From assembly GCA_036898135.1 (NCBI GenBank), contig CM072516.1:61910240-61974239 (forward strand): a stretch of 64,000 nt of DNA, read 5' to 3'. The translations under genes were made by a program, and so were the position numbers. Shown here one piece after another: positions 41,198 to 54,085 of this stretch. The DNA is from Oncomelania hupensis (taxonomy: Eukaryota; Mollusca; Gastropoda; Littorinimorpha; Pomatiopsidae). How positions within the stretch are numbered: the first letter of the stretch is position 1; every line of letters starts with the position of its first letter. Below the pieces are notes generated by a model that was not told the DNA's origin, did not search any database, and saw only the letters and a list, made by a program, of their open reading frames with translations.

Positions 41198-41330
41198 AAA
41201 ATAATAATAATAATAATTATAATTATAATAAAAATAATAAAAATAATAATAACAAGAAGAAGAAGAAGAAGAAGAAGAAGAAGAAGAAGAAGAAGAAGAA
41301 GAAGAAGAAGAAGAAGAAGAAGAAGAAAGG
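41120..41330. repeat. (CTA)n(AAT)n(GAA)n compound microsatellite
   Basis: CTA to about 41197, AAT-rich to 41252, GAA to 41327. Confidence 0.96.
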
Positions 41331-42828
41331 AGTTACTGAAGGAGGAGAAGTATAAGTAGTAGAAGAAGAACAAGAAGAAGAATCTAAGACGATAAAATCT
41401 TCTTTCTTGAGGTATTAATAGAAATAAATAAATAATTAAAAAAAAACGTTACCTTTGTCAGAACAATTGTAGGCTTAGATCTACTCGTGGTTGAGCAACC
41501 CTTTCGTTAGTATAGGGTCGATTTTTCTATAGCATCCTTCAGAAAGCCTGACAACGATACAATCAACCCCTTTTTTTTGTATCTTCTAAAGTCATGACGT
41601 TTTTCCATGGTTGTGCAGATGGAGTCGTACTCATGAAACGGCCGGGTCTTGTCTTAAAGACTATGAATGTTAATTACGTTGTGCTTAATTATCCTTGCAA
41701 AGAGTCGTGACGGTCAACGCTCCAAATTAACCCCTTGTTGGATTTGTTTTGTTGTTGTTGTTTTTTAATTGAAATTTTGGAGAAAAGTTTGTTGTTGTGT
41801 TTTGTTTATGTGTTTTTTACATATCGCGTTTCATGAAGGTCTTGCCTAGCCCGGTTACAACAGCTGGAGAACTGGTATTGGCCGGGGGCTTAGGAGAGCG
41901 AGGTGATGAAGCGCCGCACTCATGAAGCTCACCCGGAGAGAAGAAAAAAATATCCCCAAATCCTGCACTCCCTATAATATTAAAAGGAGATTATTACAAG
42001 AAAAGCTTTTGTTGCCTAAAAGTTGGTCGCCCTACAGATGTACTCACTACAAAAAGCGTTGGCGTCGTCTGTTACGTATGCTACTGGCATTACCGTCTCG
42101 TTGGCGTGACATTAACAGTCTATATTCTGCGTGATTGCTGTGAAGGCATTGTATTTCCGACTCTCTGGCCTTCGTTTTAATTTTTGCGCTCGAGCATTCG
42201 GTGCCAAGTCGTGGTCCTTTCCTACAGCGTTTATCCGTCGCTTCGGGTAGGCAGGTAAGAGTGAAGAAGGGACACACCCACAGCGTCTCCAGTTTCAGGT
42301 AAATTAGACGGTGCCAGAGGCAGGCTGAGTCTATGAGGGCTTCGGAGCGTCGCGTTGCATGCAAGCAGTACTAGCCTACAACATTCCGCGATATGACGAA
42401 GAATCTATAATGGGCCGGAGTAGTAGTAAGAACCAATGTGGAGCAGTAGAGTGGTACTATGGTTATTAGTGTCTGTCGTTTTGCTTGTGTGATGAAATTT
42501 TTGTGTTTAGGTATTGGGGTTAGAGCCAGGTATCGCAGGCCTAGTTAAGTAAGTATCACGATCCTGGGCGTTGTTTCTCTGTAACCTTGACAACCTGCAA
42601 ATGCTTGCTTAGAGGAGTTTGGGCATGGGGTATGACAACGTTGGTGTATGCTGTATGATGAATGGGGACATCCGCGCTTGCAGCTTTGCGGTGAGGTTGA
42701 TTTGTGCTGATTTGTTTGAAGTTAGTTTATGACTGGTTGTCAGTCCTCACACTTAACGCTTCAACTATTTGTCTTTCGTATCCATTTATTCTCTGTCTTT
42801 GTATTCTCAGTTTATCAGGGTGCTCCAA
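41331..42828. other. Low-repeat spacer
   Basis: One of the longer non-repetitive stretches. The best frame (minus, 42047-42364, 105 codons) has no recognisable motif. No gene is called. Confidence 0.45.

Positions 42829-42915
<87 letters not shown>
42829..42915. repeat. (ATT)n microsatellite
   Basis: Perfect ATT array. Confidence 0.97.
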
Positions 42916-43354
42916 TTTATTATATGAAGCGTTTTTCCTAGTAAGGAACAGTTCAAATCGAACCTATTCTTCCCCCGTCAGTAGAGGACAGAGTTTATCA
43001 CGTTTTCGGATTCAGGTACTTAATAATAATATTATATATTAGCCCACATCACGTACCGAGAGAAATGAGGTTGGCGGGTGTCGAATTGTAAAGGACAACA
43101 ATAACTTCAAGACGCTTCTCCAAGTAATATATCCGTAGCTGTTTGTCTGCGGTGTAAATTAAAGTGATCTCGCCAGTTTCTGTTTCAGACGAGGACTGAT
43201 TAAGTTTGGGGTGGGTTGACTTGGCGGGGAGAACAGAAACCACGGAACGAGTGGGGTTGGTTTGAGAAGGAGAAAAGATAGGAGACAAAGACGAGATGAG
43301 GTGGGGTCGAGTTGACAAGGGAAGAAAACTGTCGAGATCGCAATGTCGCTGGGC
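42916..43354. other. Spacer
   Basis: Non-repetitive; no gene is seen. Confidence 0.5.
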
Positions 43355-43551
43355 TGTGTGTGTGTGTGTGTGTGCGTGTGTGTGTGTGGTTTGTTTGTGG
43401 GTATGTGTGTGTGTATTTGTGTGTGTGTTTGTGTGTGTGTGGTGTGTGTTTTGGGTGAGGGTATGCGGGTACGTGTGCGAACGGGTGTGTGTGGTATGTG
43501 TGTGTGTGTGTTTGTGTGTGCGTGTATGGTGTGTACGTGCGTGGGTGTCGC
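43355..43551. repeat. Degenerate (GT)n tract
   Basis: GT-rich with TTTG, GCGT and GGGT variants; directly abuts LINE copy B. Confidence 0.9.
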
Positions 43552-44517
43552 CATCAGCCATAACATTATTGAAGTCATCAAAAGCCTGTATGACAAGGCA
43601 ACCAGTGCAGTCCTTCACAACAGCGCCATCGGGAATTGGTTCAGAACAACAATGGGTGTGCGTCAAGGATGCATATTCTCTCCAACACTCATCAACATCT
43701 TCCTGGAGCGCATCATGTCAGATGCCCTTGCAGATCACGAAGCCACAGTCAGCATAGAGGGTAGAGCAATCTCCAACCTCCGTTTTGCGGATGACATTGA
43801 CGGATTGGCTGGAGATGAAAATGAATTTAGACAGCTGGTACAGAGGCTTGACACCACCTCCAGAGCCTGTGGAATGGAAATAAGTGCAGAGATTACCAAA
43901 ATGATGACCAACAACACCAATGGCATCAACATGGACATCAAAGTCCAAGGCCAATCCATCAACACAGTACATAGCTTCAAATATTTAGGAACCATTGCAT
44001 AAGACAATGGGTCTTCTCTAAGCTCGCACAAACAACTGGGTCCCTGACAAGGTTGAAGCTCATTTCGAAAGACAGGACTATCAGTCTACTTTCCAAGGTA
44101 AGGCTTCTGCGCTCCCTTGTCAACTCCATCTTTCTTTACGCGTGCGAAATATTGACCCTCACAGCGGATCTACAACGAGCATTTGGAAATGGGCATTTCC
44201 TATACCCAGCACATCACCAACAACGAAGTCCGACAGACCATCTCACAAGCCATTGGACAACACGACGACGTGCTCACCGTGGTGAAGAAACGGAAACTCC
44301 GATGGTATGGCCACGTCACCAGAGCATCAGGTCTTGCAAAGACTATCCTGCAAGGCACCGTGCAAGCAGGCAGGAAGAGGGAGACAAAATAAGAGATGGG
44401 AGGACAACATTTGAAAATGGACTGGCTTGACACTGAGCGAAGTCATGAGGGTTGCTGAGTACAGAGAATGATGGGAGTACGCTGGTTAAATGATCATCGG
44501 TGGTGCCCCAACGGCCT
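43552..44517 (+). pseudogene. LINE reverse transcriptase, C-terminal half (copy B), broken
   Basis: Shows RT motifs in order: GVRQGCIFSPTLINIF (template-grip motif B-type), LRFADDIDGLAG (the FADD catalytic box) and HSFKYLGTIA. A TAA at 44000-44002 ends the first frame where copy C still reads through. Downstream the C-terminal region resumes in other frames, with small deletions around 44185 and 44385. The two aspartates of the catalytic box are intact, but the protein is truncated at the N-terminus and interrupted, so it is dead. Confidence 0.88.
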
Positions 44518-44558
44518 TCGAGTTACGGGATAGGATAGGATAAGATAGGATAGGATGG
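43552..44558 (+). mobile_element. Non-LTR retrotransposon 3' part, copy B
   Basis: Longest copy of the GGATA-tailed LINE family in the window. It begins inside the RT domain and ends in degenerate GGATA pentamers (44523-44558). GT-rich DNA lies on both sides, so it probably entered a GT tract. Confidence 0.88.
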
Positions 44559-44579
44559 GATTGCTTGCCGTCCCATGTT

Positions 44580-44735
44580 TGTGCACATACGTGCGTGCGT
44601 GCGTTGTGCGCGGGTGTGGGTTTGTATGTGTGCATATGCGTGCGTGTGTATGTGTGTGTATGTGTGTGTGCGTATGTGTGTGTGTTTACGTGTGTGTGTG
44701 CGTATGTGTATGTGTGTGTGTGTGTTTGTGTTATC
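44580..44735. repeat. Degenerate (GT)n tract
   Basis: GT-rich with GCGT and ATGT variants, just beyond the tail of LINE copy B. Confidence 0.88.
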
Positions 44736-44829
44736 GATTCGAGATATATATTCTTTGTATCCGAACTTAGTAATACAAGTATTTGACTTGACTTGAAGAG
44801 TGAGTTGGGTTTGAGAAGAAGCAGCCGCA

Positions 44830-44926
44830 AAAGAAGAAGAAGAAGAAGAAGAAGAAGAAGAAGAAGAAGAAGAAGAAGAAGAAGAAGAAGAAGAAGAAGA
44901 AGAAGAAGAAGAAGAAGAAGAAGAAG
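44830..44926. repeat. (GAA)n microsatellite
   Basis: Perfect GAA array. Confidence 0.97.
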
Positions 44927-45377
44927 GCAGCAAAGTGGTGGTAGTGTACATACTGAAGAAAAGGAAGCGAAACATGGAAAAAGGAAGACAAGAGGAAGGA
45001 GACGGGCTGAGGAAGAGGAAACAGAAGAGAACGAAAAAAGGAATAGAAGGGTGGGATTGAGCTTTGAAGATGAAAAGAAGGCGTCGACAGGAAAAGGACG
45101 ATAGAGGGAATTCAATATTAGATTATCTCCCGTAAACTTAATCAGGGATATGGACACGCCTAAGTATCACGTGATATTGTAGACATGTTTCTTTACTTGT
45201 CACTGTACGTCTAAGGATGTGTGTACGCCTGAAATAGAGAAAAGGAACGTGAATTATAGCTAGGGGAGATAGAAGCAACTTTACTGCATATAGCAGACGG
45301 TCTTTAGCAGACGGTCTTTAGAAAGCTCGGGCACGACTTCTACAATCAAATTTCGCAAAATAAGGATACACTTAAAA
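44927..45377. other. Spacer
   Basis: TAGCAGACGGTCTTT is tandemly duplicated at 45292-45321. No gene is seen. Confidence 0.5.
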
Positions 45378-45504
45378 CGCTAGAGACATTTTAAATTGCA
45401 TTGTATATATATGATTTAAACGTATAATATATATGATTTAGACGTATACTAATTTTTGTTTTGAAATTGGTTTTAATACAATGCAATTTAAATTGTCTCT
45501 AGCG
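45378..45504. mobile_element. 127-bp fold-back / MITE-like element
   Basis: Arms at 45378-45406 and 45476-45504 are inverted complements over 29 bp with one mismatch (outer end CGCTAGAGACA, inner end TGCATTGTAT). The AT-rich centre has two tandem copies of ATATATGATTTARACGTATA. No target-site duplication is evident, so a hairpin-forming insertion is inferred. Confidence 0.6.
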
Positions 45505-46109
45505 GGTTGTAGAGCGCGTGCAATTGAGATGCATGAACACTGTAGTCTTCATTACAGACGTATTATACTTTTAACGCCATGCAAAAATGGAAGATGATGA
45601 GAGAATGGAGGAAGAAAGAAACCCTAGGGGTACAAAAAAAAGGAGTAGAAGCAGATAAAAACTATTAAAAGACGAGAAGGAGAGAGAGAAGGAGAAAAGC
45701 CAGGGCGTGAGTGGAAGATGAATATTGTGAAGGAGTAAAGAGAGAACAGAAAAAAAACGATGGCGAAAGAAGGAGGGAAAAGATGGGATGAGGGGTGAGG
45801 GGGGGGGGGATAAAATGGACCCTAGTTTTTGAGAGTGAAAGATAGGAGACGGGAAATAAAATAGAGAATATGAGGAAGAATTGTGACAAACGAAGAAAGA
45901 GCGATTTGGGAGTGAAGGAGGGAAAGAGAGAGGGAAGGAAAAGAAGAAAGAACAGAGAGTGGGCGGGGGGTGAGTGGGGAAGATCGAATGAATGACACTG
46001 AGAAGACAGTTGATGGCTGGCAGACTCCAGAGAGGCTTTTGCTCTCTGCATAATTTATGACATGATCTCATCTTCCACCCGTTACTGCTGCTACCCGGTT
46101 TCTAACTCA
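45505..46109. other. Purine-rich spacer
   Basis: GA-rich from about 45590 to 46000; the long minus-strand frames here are compositional. No gene is seen. Confidence 0.5.
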
Positions 46110-46133
46110 TCTTTCTCTCTGTCTCTCCCTCCT

Positions 46134-46210
<77 letters not shown>

Positions 46211-46216
46211 TTCTCT
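46110..46216. repeat. (CT)n microsatellite
   Basis: CT array with a few TTC interruptions. Confidence 0.94.
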
Positions 46217-46854
46217 CATTTTACCTCCCCCACTCCGCGGGTGAAAGATCATTTAGCATGCATATCAAATAAGCTGCGATTGCGACTCTCAATATCTCTA
46301 TCTACCCCTCTGTCTGTCTGTCCCTTTCTATCTGTCTGTGTCTGTCTGATACTCTGTCTCTGTCCCTCCATCTCTCTCTCTCTTTCTATTTCTCTCCCAT
46401 CTGGAGTCTATTTCTCGCTCGCTTTCTTTCTGTCACTCACTCTCTCCTTCCCCTCCTTCCGCTACCCTGCGGGAGAAAGATTATTTTGCATGAATATCAA
46501 ATAAACTGTGATTGAAGCGGCGGTCTCGCAAAATGGGAGAGATTGAACCGCACAGACAGACAGACAGACAGAGTTTGTCATGTCAGTTAGAGCGATGGGG
46601 GTGTAAAGAGGGACAATGAAAAACGGAATGGAGAACGAAGGAAGGAGTAAAAGAAGATGGGCAGGAAATGCAGAAAGGGATGGGGAAGATACGAAGGGTT
46701 GGAGGCGGGGAGGGGGGAGGAGGGTTGAGGTGTGTGTGAAAATTATTATGTGGGTTACGATGAAGAGGAGACAAACGGTTAAATAAGGTGGGGAAGGTGA
46801 TTTAGTCTACCTGAAGGTACTGTTTGTGGCTCATATTCACTATTAATTCTTTGT
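46217..46854. other. Spacer
   Basis: CTGT/CTCT-rich stretch to 46450. GATTATTTTGCATGAATATC at about 46480 echoes GATCATTTAGCATGCATATC at 46247, each followed by AAATAA and a CTG(C/T)GATTG-type segment; an old local duplication. No gene is seen. Confidence 0.45.
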
Positions 46855-46862
46855 TTCTTGTT

Positions 46863-46938
<76 letters not shown>

Positions 46939-46948
46939 TATTTCTTTC
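46855..46948. repeat. (CTTT)n microsatellite
   Basis: Nearly perfect TTTC array. Confidence 0.96.
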
Positions 46949-48496
46949 CTTATTTAACATAAAAAGCCGTTGTTATATAATAAAATGTTATATAAATTCT
47001 AAAAAAGGTTTCAAATTTGTATCGTTTTTGAATGTGTGTTTTAAAATAAAGATTTCTGGTCTGGGATTTGCTTGCTTTTTTTCTTTCTTTCTTTTTTCTC
47101 TGTTTCTTCTTTCTTTTGCCTGCAATAGAAAGTCTTTGTGTAATTTCTTTCCTCTGTCTTTTTGTTTTACTCTCTTTCTTTCATTCATTCTTATTAATGC
47201 CTTTAACGATATAATTTGTATAAGAAATTTTATTTATTTAGTTATTTGCTTGTTGGGTTTATTCGCTTCTCGTTCACCTATTTCGCTCGATACAATTTCT
47301 ATATTCCACACAGGTTCGATTCCATTAATGTTAGCAGCATACTCCCATAACGTAGCGCGAAATCCCTAAAGTTTACAGAACCTTCATTAGGATGTAGGTG
47401 GTAGTCTACAGGAAGAAGAAGAAGGGTCGTGTCTTTCTAGATCCTGTATTATTTTGCCAGAAGGCCCTATGGCTCCTTCCACTACCTATAGTACGTTTCA
47501 TTGAAAGGGAGGGGACACGGCGAGGCCAGCCATCGGCAGGTGACCACGGCAGAATCTCGATCTCCCATGGCCCTGCATTAACACAAACAAGAGCCTTAAA
47601 TTCAGAGTATTGAAGAGTACAGAAAGCAGCAAAGCCCAATCCCCTCCCCTGACGCCCCCCCCCCTCCACCGACTCATTATTGAACACAGTAGAGCTGCTG
47701 GTCTCGCACTGACCTTATCTCCAGATACTCAGCCTGCCACTGCCAAGCCCTGGGTCCAGTCACTCCAAGCTAGCCGCTATCGATCGCAAGAGTGGGTCAA
47801 CCATTGTTCTCGCGTCGCTTCCTCTTTTTCCCAACTCCGACTCCTCACATATCCCACATATCCCTTGATCCCCCTACTCCCAGTGGCCGTCTTCTGGTTT
47901 CATACCTCACCACCCAAAGCCTCCTGTGGCCTTTTCTTGGGCACACTTCACACTTCCTACTCCTCCGAAGTCATTTCACCCCCCCCCTCCCCAACCTTCC
48001 TTCTCCTCCTCTTCTTCTTCCATGACATCTCTTCTTTACTAAGGTCATCTGCTCGAACACTCCCAACGCACCACCTTTTTTTGCTTCAAAGCATTCGTAA
48101 CCTGATTCCTCATTACCCCCCGCCCCTACCCCCACCACGCCTTCTGTCTTTCTCTCAGGCTGTCTCCTTCTGTCTGCCTGTCTCTTTCTGTATATGTCTG
48201 TCTGTTTGTCTGTCTGTCAATCTGTCTCTGTTTTTTCTCTGTTTCTTCTCTCCTCTCTCTCTCTCCCTTCTCTTTTCTCTATATATGCAGTTCCACTCAT
48301 ATCCTTCTGCCTCTCAACCAACGTTTTGTCCTGTTCTTCCTCACGTTTTCTTCTTCTCCCGTCTCTTACAATTCAATAGCAAATCAGGTGAAACAACTCT
48401 TTATTTTCATTTTAAAATAAACATCATTTCCTTCTTTTTCTTCTTTTTTTTAATTCTAGGCTGCCATTCTAACTAAAAAGTTGTTGCTTTTTTAAT
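46949..48496. other. Pyrimidine-rich spacer
   Basis: No gene is called. A 288-codon plus frame at 47610-48476 is rich in Pro, Leu, Ser and Phe as expected from C/T-rich DNA, and shows no domain. Confidence 0.5.
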
Positions 48497-49128
48497 GTGG
48501 ACACAGTGCATAGCTTCAAATATTTTGAAGACATTGTATCAGACAATGAGTCTCGACAGGAAGTCCTTTCCAGGATCGCTCAAACAACTGCTACCCTGGC
48601 AAGGTTGAGGCCCATTTGGAAAGACAGGACCATCCGTCTACATTCCAAGGTAAGACTGCTCCCTTGTCATCTCCATCTTCCTACACGCTTGTGAAACATG
48701 GACCCTCACAGCAGATCTACAACGAAGAATACAAAGCATGGAGATGAGGTGCTACAGAAGACTTCTGGGCATTTCTTATAACCAGCACATCACCAACGAC
48801 AAAGTCCGACAGACCATCACACAAGCTATTTGACAAGACGATGACCTGCTCACAGTGTTGAAGAAACGGAAACTCCGATGGTTTGGCCACGTCACCAGAT
48901 CATCAGGCCTTGCAAAAACCATCCTGCAAGACACAGTGCAAGGAGGTAGAAGAAGGGGTAGACCGAGAAAGAGGTGGGAGGACAACATTCGAAAATGGAC
49001 TGGCTTGACCTTGAGCAAAGCCATCAGGGTTGCTGATGACAGAGAAAGATGGAGCACGCTGGTTAAACGATCAACTGTGGTGCCCCGACGACCTCCGAGT
49101 TACGTGATAGGATAGGATAGGATAGGAC
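48497..49128 (+). mobile_element. Non-LTR retrotransposon 3' part, copy C
   Basis: Starts at the segment coding VHSFKYF, just after the RT core, and ends in GGATA pentamers (49107-49128). No clear target-site duplication. Confidence 0.86.
48501..49106 (+). pseudogene. LINE ORF2 C-terminal fragment (copy C), frameshifted
   Basis: Same C-terminal region as copies A, B and D. A 5-base loss at about 48658 (ACTGCTCCC against ACTGCTGCGCTCCC) shifts the frame and a TGA falls at about 48832. Recognisable blocks include ETWTLTADLQRR in one frame and KRKLRWFGHVTRSSGLAKTI in another. Non-functional. Confidence 0.85.
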
Positions 49129-49540
49129 ATTAAGTTGTATGTACTTAAAGGAAGAGGAGGAGTAAAGGGAGGAGAGGAAGGGGAGGGAAGGGTAAGAGGA
49201 GAGAGGGTGATGGGTGTTTGAGGAGGGGGCGCAGGGTATTAGTGCTGATCGGCTTTTAGCCGAAGAAATGGGAAATAGCTCCTGTTGCTTCTCGCTTCTT
49301 ATTCTATGTGCGGTTCCAATTCGTGACCACTTCGCCCCACGCGCACAGCGTAGTGCAATAATAACTCGCTGAGACCCACTCCCACAAGAGAGGCACACGT
49401 AAGCTTTGGACAGTCTCCGTAACGCAGTTTGCACACCCCCCTCTTTCCCCAACCTCACTCCCCCGTTTCTACACCCACACACATTTTACAGTGGTACACG
49501 TCCCTGCCTGTCTCACTCTCACCCTCTCACTCCCCCCCCC
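49129..49540. other. Spacer
   Basis: Non-repetitive; no gene is seen. Confidence 0.5.
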
Positions 49541-49624
49541 TCTCTCTCTCTCTCTCCCTCCCTCTCTCTCTCTCTCTGTCTCTCTCTCTTCACCCAAACC
49601 CTTGGGGGGAACCCCGCCCATGCG

Positions 49625-49720
<96 letters not shown>
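49541..49720. repeat. (CT)n microsatellite, two blocks
   Basis: 49541-49589 and 49627-49720, separated by unique sequence. Confidence 0.95.
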
Positions 49721-49723
<3 letters not shown>

Positions 49724-51268
49724 CCCCGCTCAGTCGACAGACAAGACGATGGTTTCCCGTGCCCTGAACAGTTCCATGCAGTGTATTAGCCATGCAGTGT
49801 TAGAGTAGCGCGGTAAATGCTTTTAAAAACCAGTATCGCTTCTCTAGTTCCATGATTAGTCTTATACCTAAACTTTAGCCGTGTGTGTACTGTAGCTCTG
49901 AGCTTTTTAGGCTTTGAAACTTATAAGGCTTTTTTTAAACATGGTTGTTTAGGTAGTTTTATTCAGTATAGTCTTGTTCTTTGGGCGAGTATGAAATGCC
50001 ATGCTGGAAGAAAGTTCAGTGCCAGCCCGGGATATGAGTACTGTATTGCCAAGGTCTATCTCTTTTTCTTTAGATGTTCTTTATATATATAATAATATAA
50101 ACTGTCACAATGAATGTTTATGAGTAATATTAAGCTCCGTATATATATAAACACCTAGTTTAATGTTATTATGTTGCTTCTTTCTGGTTATTCTGCTGAC
50201 GAAATACAGAAGTTAAAAAGCTACGAATATGTTATATTTGCCAACTGTTGCTTCTGTTAGGTTTCCGTGCATTCATATATTAGTGTAGTTTAAGACAGCC
50301 TTATATTGTATGTGTACATCACATCCTCAACGTTAATTACAGGTCTGCCTGTTGATTTTGTTTGATGTGCAGTCAACAGTCCGTTTGAGCTCTGATATAG
50401 CCATATGTGTTACTTTGTTATACTCTGCAAACGGTAATATACATTTTTTATTGAGTGTCGACACAGATAGCTTCAGTGGTATACGTTTTTATTGAGTGTC
50501 GACACAGATAGCTTCAGTAGTGTACTCAGTTCACATTATTGTAGTTGGGGGTAAGGGTAACAGGAGGCGGGAAAAGGGGGCAGCAGTAGCTCTGAGTGTA
50601 ACCATATGTTGCTTCTCATTATTCAGTTTTTCGGCGCTGTTTCTCGGTTTAATTACTTTTGATTTTATTGTAGTGTATTAATCCTAGTCTTCTTTCTGTC
50701 CACGATCGATCTAAACAATAGGGTCTAGATGAACGTCTTGTGATTGAATGCCTGCAGTCTGATCTGGAGTAAACCATCCATGTACGCTTTCTGTTTCAAG
50801 TTGATTATAATGTGATAATAATGAACTTTATACATGTGAGGATGCTGATTTGTGCAATATTGCGTGATGTGGAATTGAAGTAGTGTGACTTGGGATGTGG
50901 AATTGTGCGAAATGTAAGTAGTGTTTCATTTTCATCAACGTTTGATTACCCACCCCCACCTCTCCTCCCCACCCCACACACATACCTGTTTTCCACCGTC
51001 TTCATCTGTCCTTATTCGTCTTGTTTTTGGTCTTGATCTCGTTCTTCTTGCTCTTGTTCTTGTTCTTTCTCTTCTTGTCCTTGTTCATATTCTTCGTCTT
51101 CTTTTTTCTGTAAGATATCAAGGCACCACCTCACATCACGTTAAGAGTCAAAACCATGGTTTAAAAAATCTGGCTCTGTGTAACTGTCGTGTTGCCTCTA
51201 TCGATTTTGAACCAGAGAAAAACAAATACTGAACACCAATTATTATATAGCAGATATATATTAGTCAC
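49721..51268. other. Low-repeat AT-rich spacer
   Basis: No gene is seen; a 41-bp tandem duplication lies at 50450-50525. Confidence 0.5.
50450..50525. repeat. 41-bp tandem duplication
   Basis: ATTGAGTGTCGACACAGATA followed by GCTTCAGT starts at 50450 and again at 50491. The unit includes the palindrome GTGTCGACAC. Confidence 0.9.
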
Positions 51269-52270
<1,002 letters not shown>

Positions 52271-52355
<85 letters not shown>

Positions 52356-52447
52356 CATCATCTCTCCCAGTTTTCTGTTCGTTTTCTTCTTTGTTTCCTG
52401 TGGTTTAGTCGCTTCCTCCTCACACATGCCTGCGTGTAACTGAACCG

Positions 52448-52502
<55 letters not shown>

Positions 52503-52528
52503 AGGAAGAGAGAGAGAAAGAGAGAGAA

Positions 52529-52584
<56 letters not shown>

Positions 52585-52585
52585 A

Positions 52586-52667
<82 letters not shown>
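52271..52667. repeat. (CT)n then (GA)n arrays
   Basis: CT at 52271-52352 and interrupted GA at 52450-52667, 98 bp apart on the same strand; together they could pair as a long hairpin. Confidence 0.94.
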
Positions 52668-52669
<2 letters not shown>

Positions 52670-53731
52670 TGATGGTGATTGTTATTTAAGTCGCTGCTGA
52701 GTTTTGAACAGCACCTAACGAACCTGGTGAAAACACAGTCTCGAAATTTGTTGTAAAGTGGACGGTTCCCCTGGCGGTCTCTTTCAACTTGGTGAACTGG
52801 TTCTTTCACTGTATTATCGATCTTTCCCCGTCGACCTGTGCCCGACCCTATCAGCTTGATCCCGTGTACCCTGCGTCTCCCCCCTCCCATCCCCATCCAA
52901 CGTCACGCACTTACACGATCACCCTACTCCCTTCCCCTCTCCCACTTCTTCGTCTGCAACCTCTTCTGGGTTCTGCGTTCCTCCTTTGCTTTGGGATTTT
53001 CCTGTGACTTTTAAAGAAAAATTATCTCCCCTACCTCTGTGCTTTGATTTCTAAACACCTTTGAACGCTTCAGCACGTTTAAAAAAATCTTAATTTTACT
53101 TCATACACCCGCACACATGCATCCATCCATCCCCTTCCCTCTGCTTGTCTTTCTGCCTGCATGTCTGTCTGCCTGTCTCTCTGTCTGTCTCTCTTTGTAT
53201 CCCTGTCTCTTTGTCTCTGCCTCTGTCTCTCCTCCTCCTCCTCCTCCTCCTCCTCCTCCTCCTCCTTTCCGTCGTTCTTGCAAGTTACTGACTGTGAAGA
53301 GAACATTTGACGTTATCACGATGTGGGCTTTTTAGTACAACACAAAGTTGGGTGTTCATGATTACATTGTTCAACTACTGCTTATGTTTTTTCCTCTCAG
53401 GGGGTAAGGATGCGATCGGTATGGGTCGTGACAGAGGTAAAACACCTTGAACGCTTATCGATTTTGCTGTCCCCTTTCTTGTGTAACGTGCCTACGGTTC
53501 TCGTGTTACCTTCCCAGCTGCCTGTTACATCAAAACACACATACACACACGCACACAGACACATACGCGCACACACACAATCCCCAATCCCACCGTGCAC
53601 ACACACACGCACACAAACAATTCTCTCTCTCTCTCTCTCCCTTTCTATCTCCCTCCAAATTCGACTGCATGGTGGACAGAATAACACTTACAATAAATAC
53701 ATGTATAAGACGCTATAATATATCAATATGA
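52668..53731. other. Spacer
   Basis: CTC run at 53229-53267 and AC-rich DNA at 53535-53610; no gene is seen. Confidence 0.5.

Positions 53732-54085
<354 letters not shown>

Noticed and set aside
42047..42364. 105-residue minus-strand open frame in unique DNA
   Set aside because: No recognisable motif, start context or splice signals; length is within chance expectation.
44589..44598. TACGTGCGTG shared with 43534-43543 as a target duplication of LINE copy B
   Set aside because: The right copy is about 30 bp away from the tail and both lie in GT/GCGT-rich DNA, so the match is probably chance.
47610..48476. 288-residue plus-strand open frame not made of one microsatellite
   Set aside because: Composition (Pro, Leu, Ser, Phe) follows C/T-rich DNA; no motif, and the only Cys/Val runs come from CTGT repeats.
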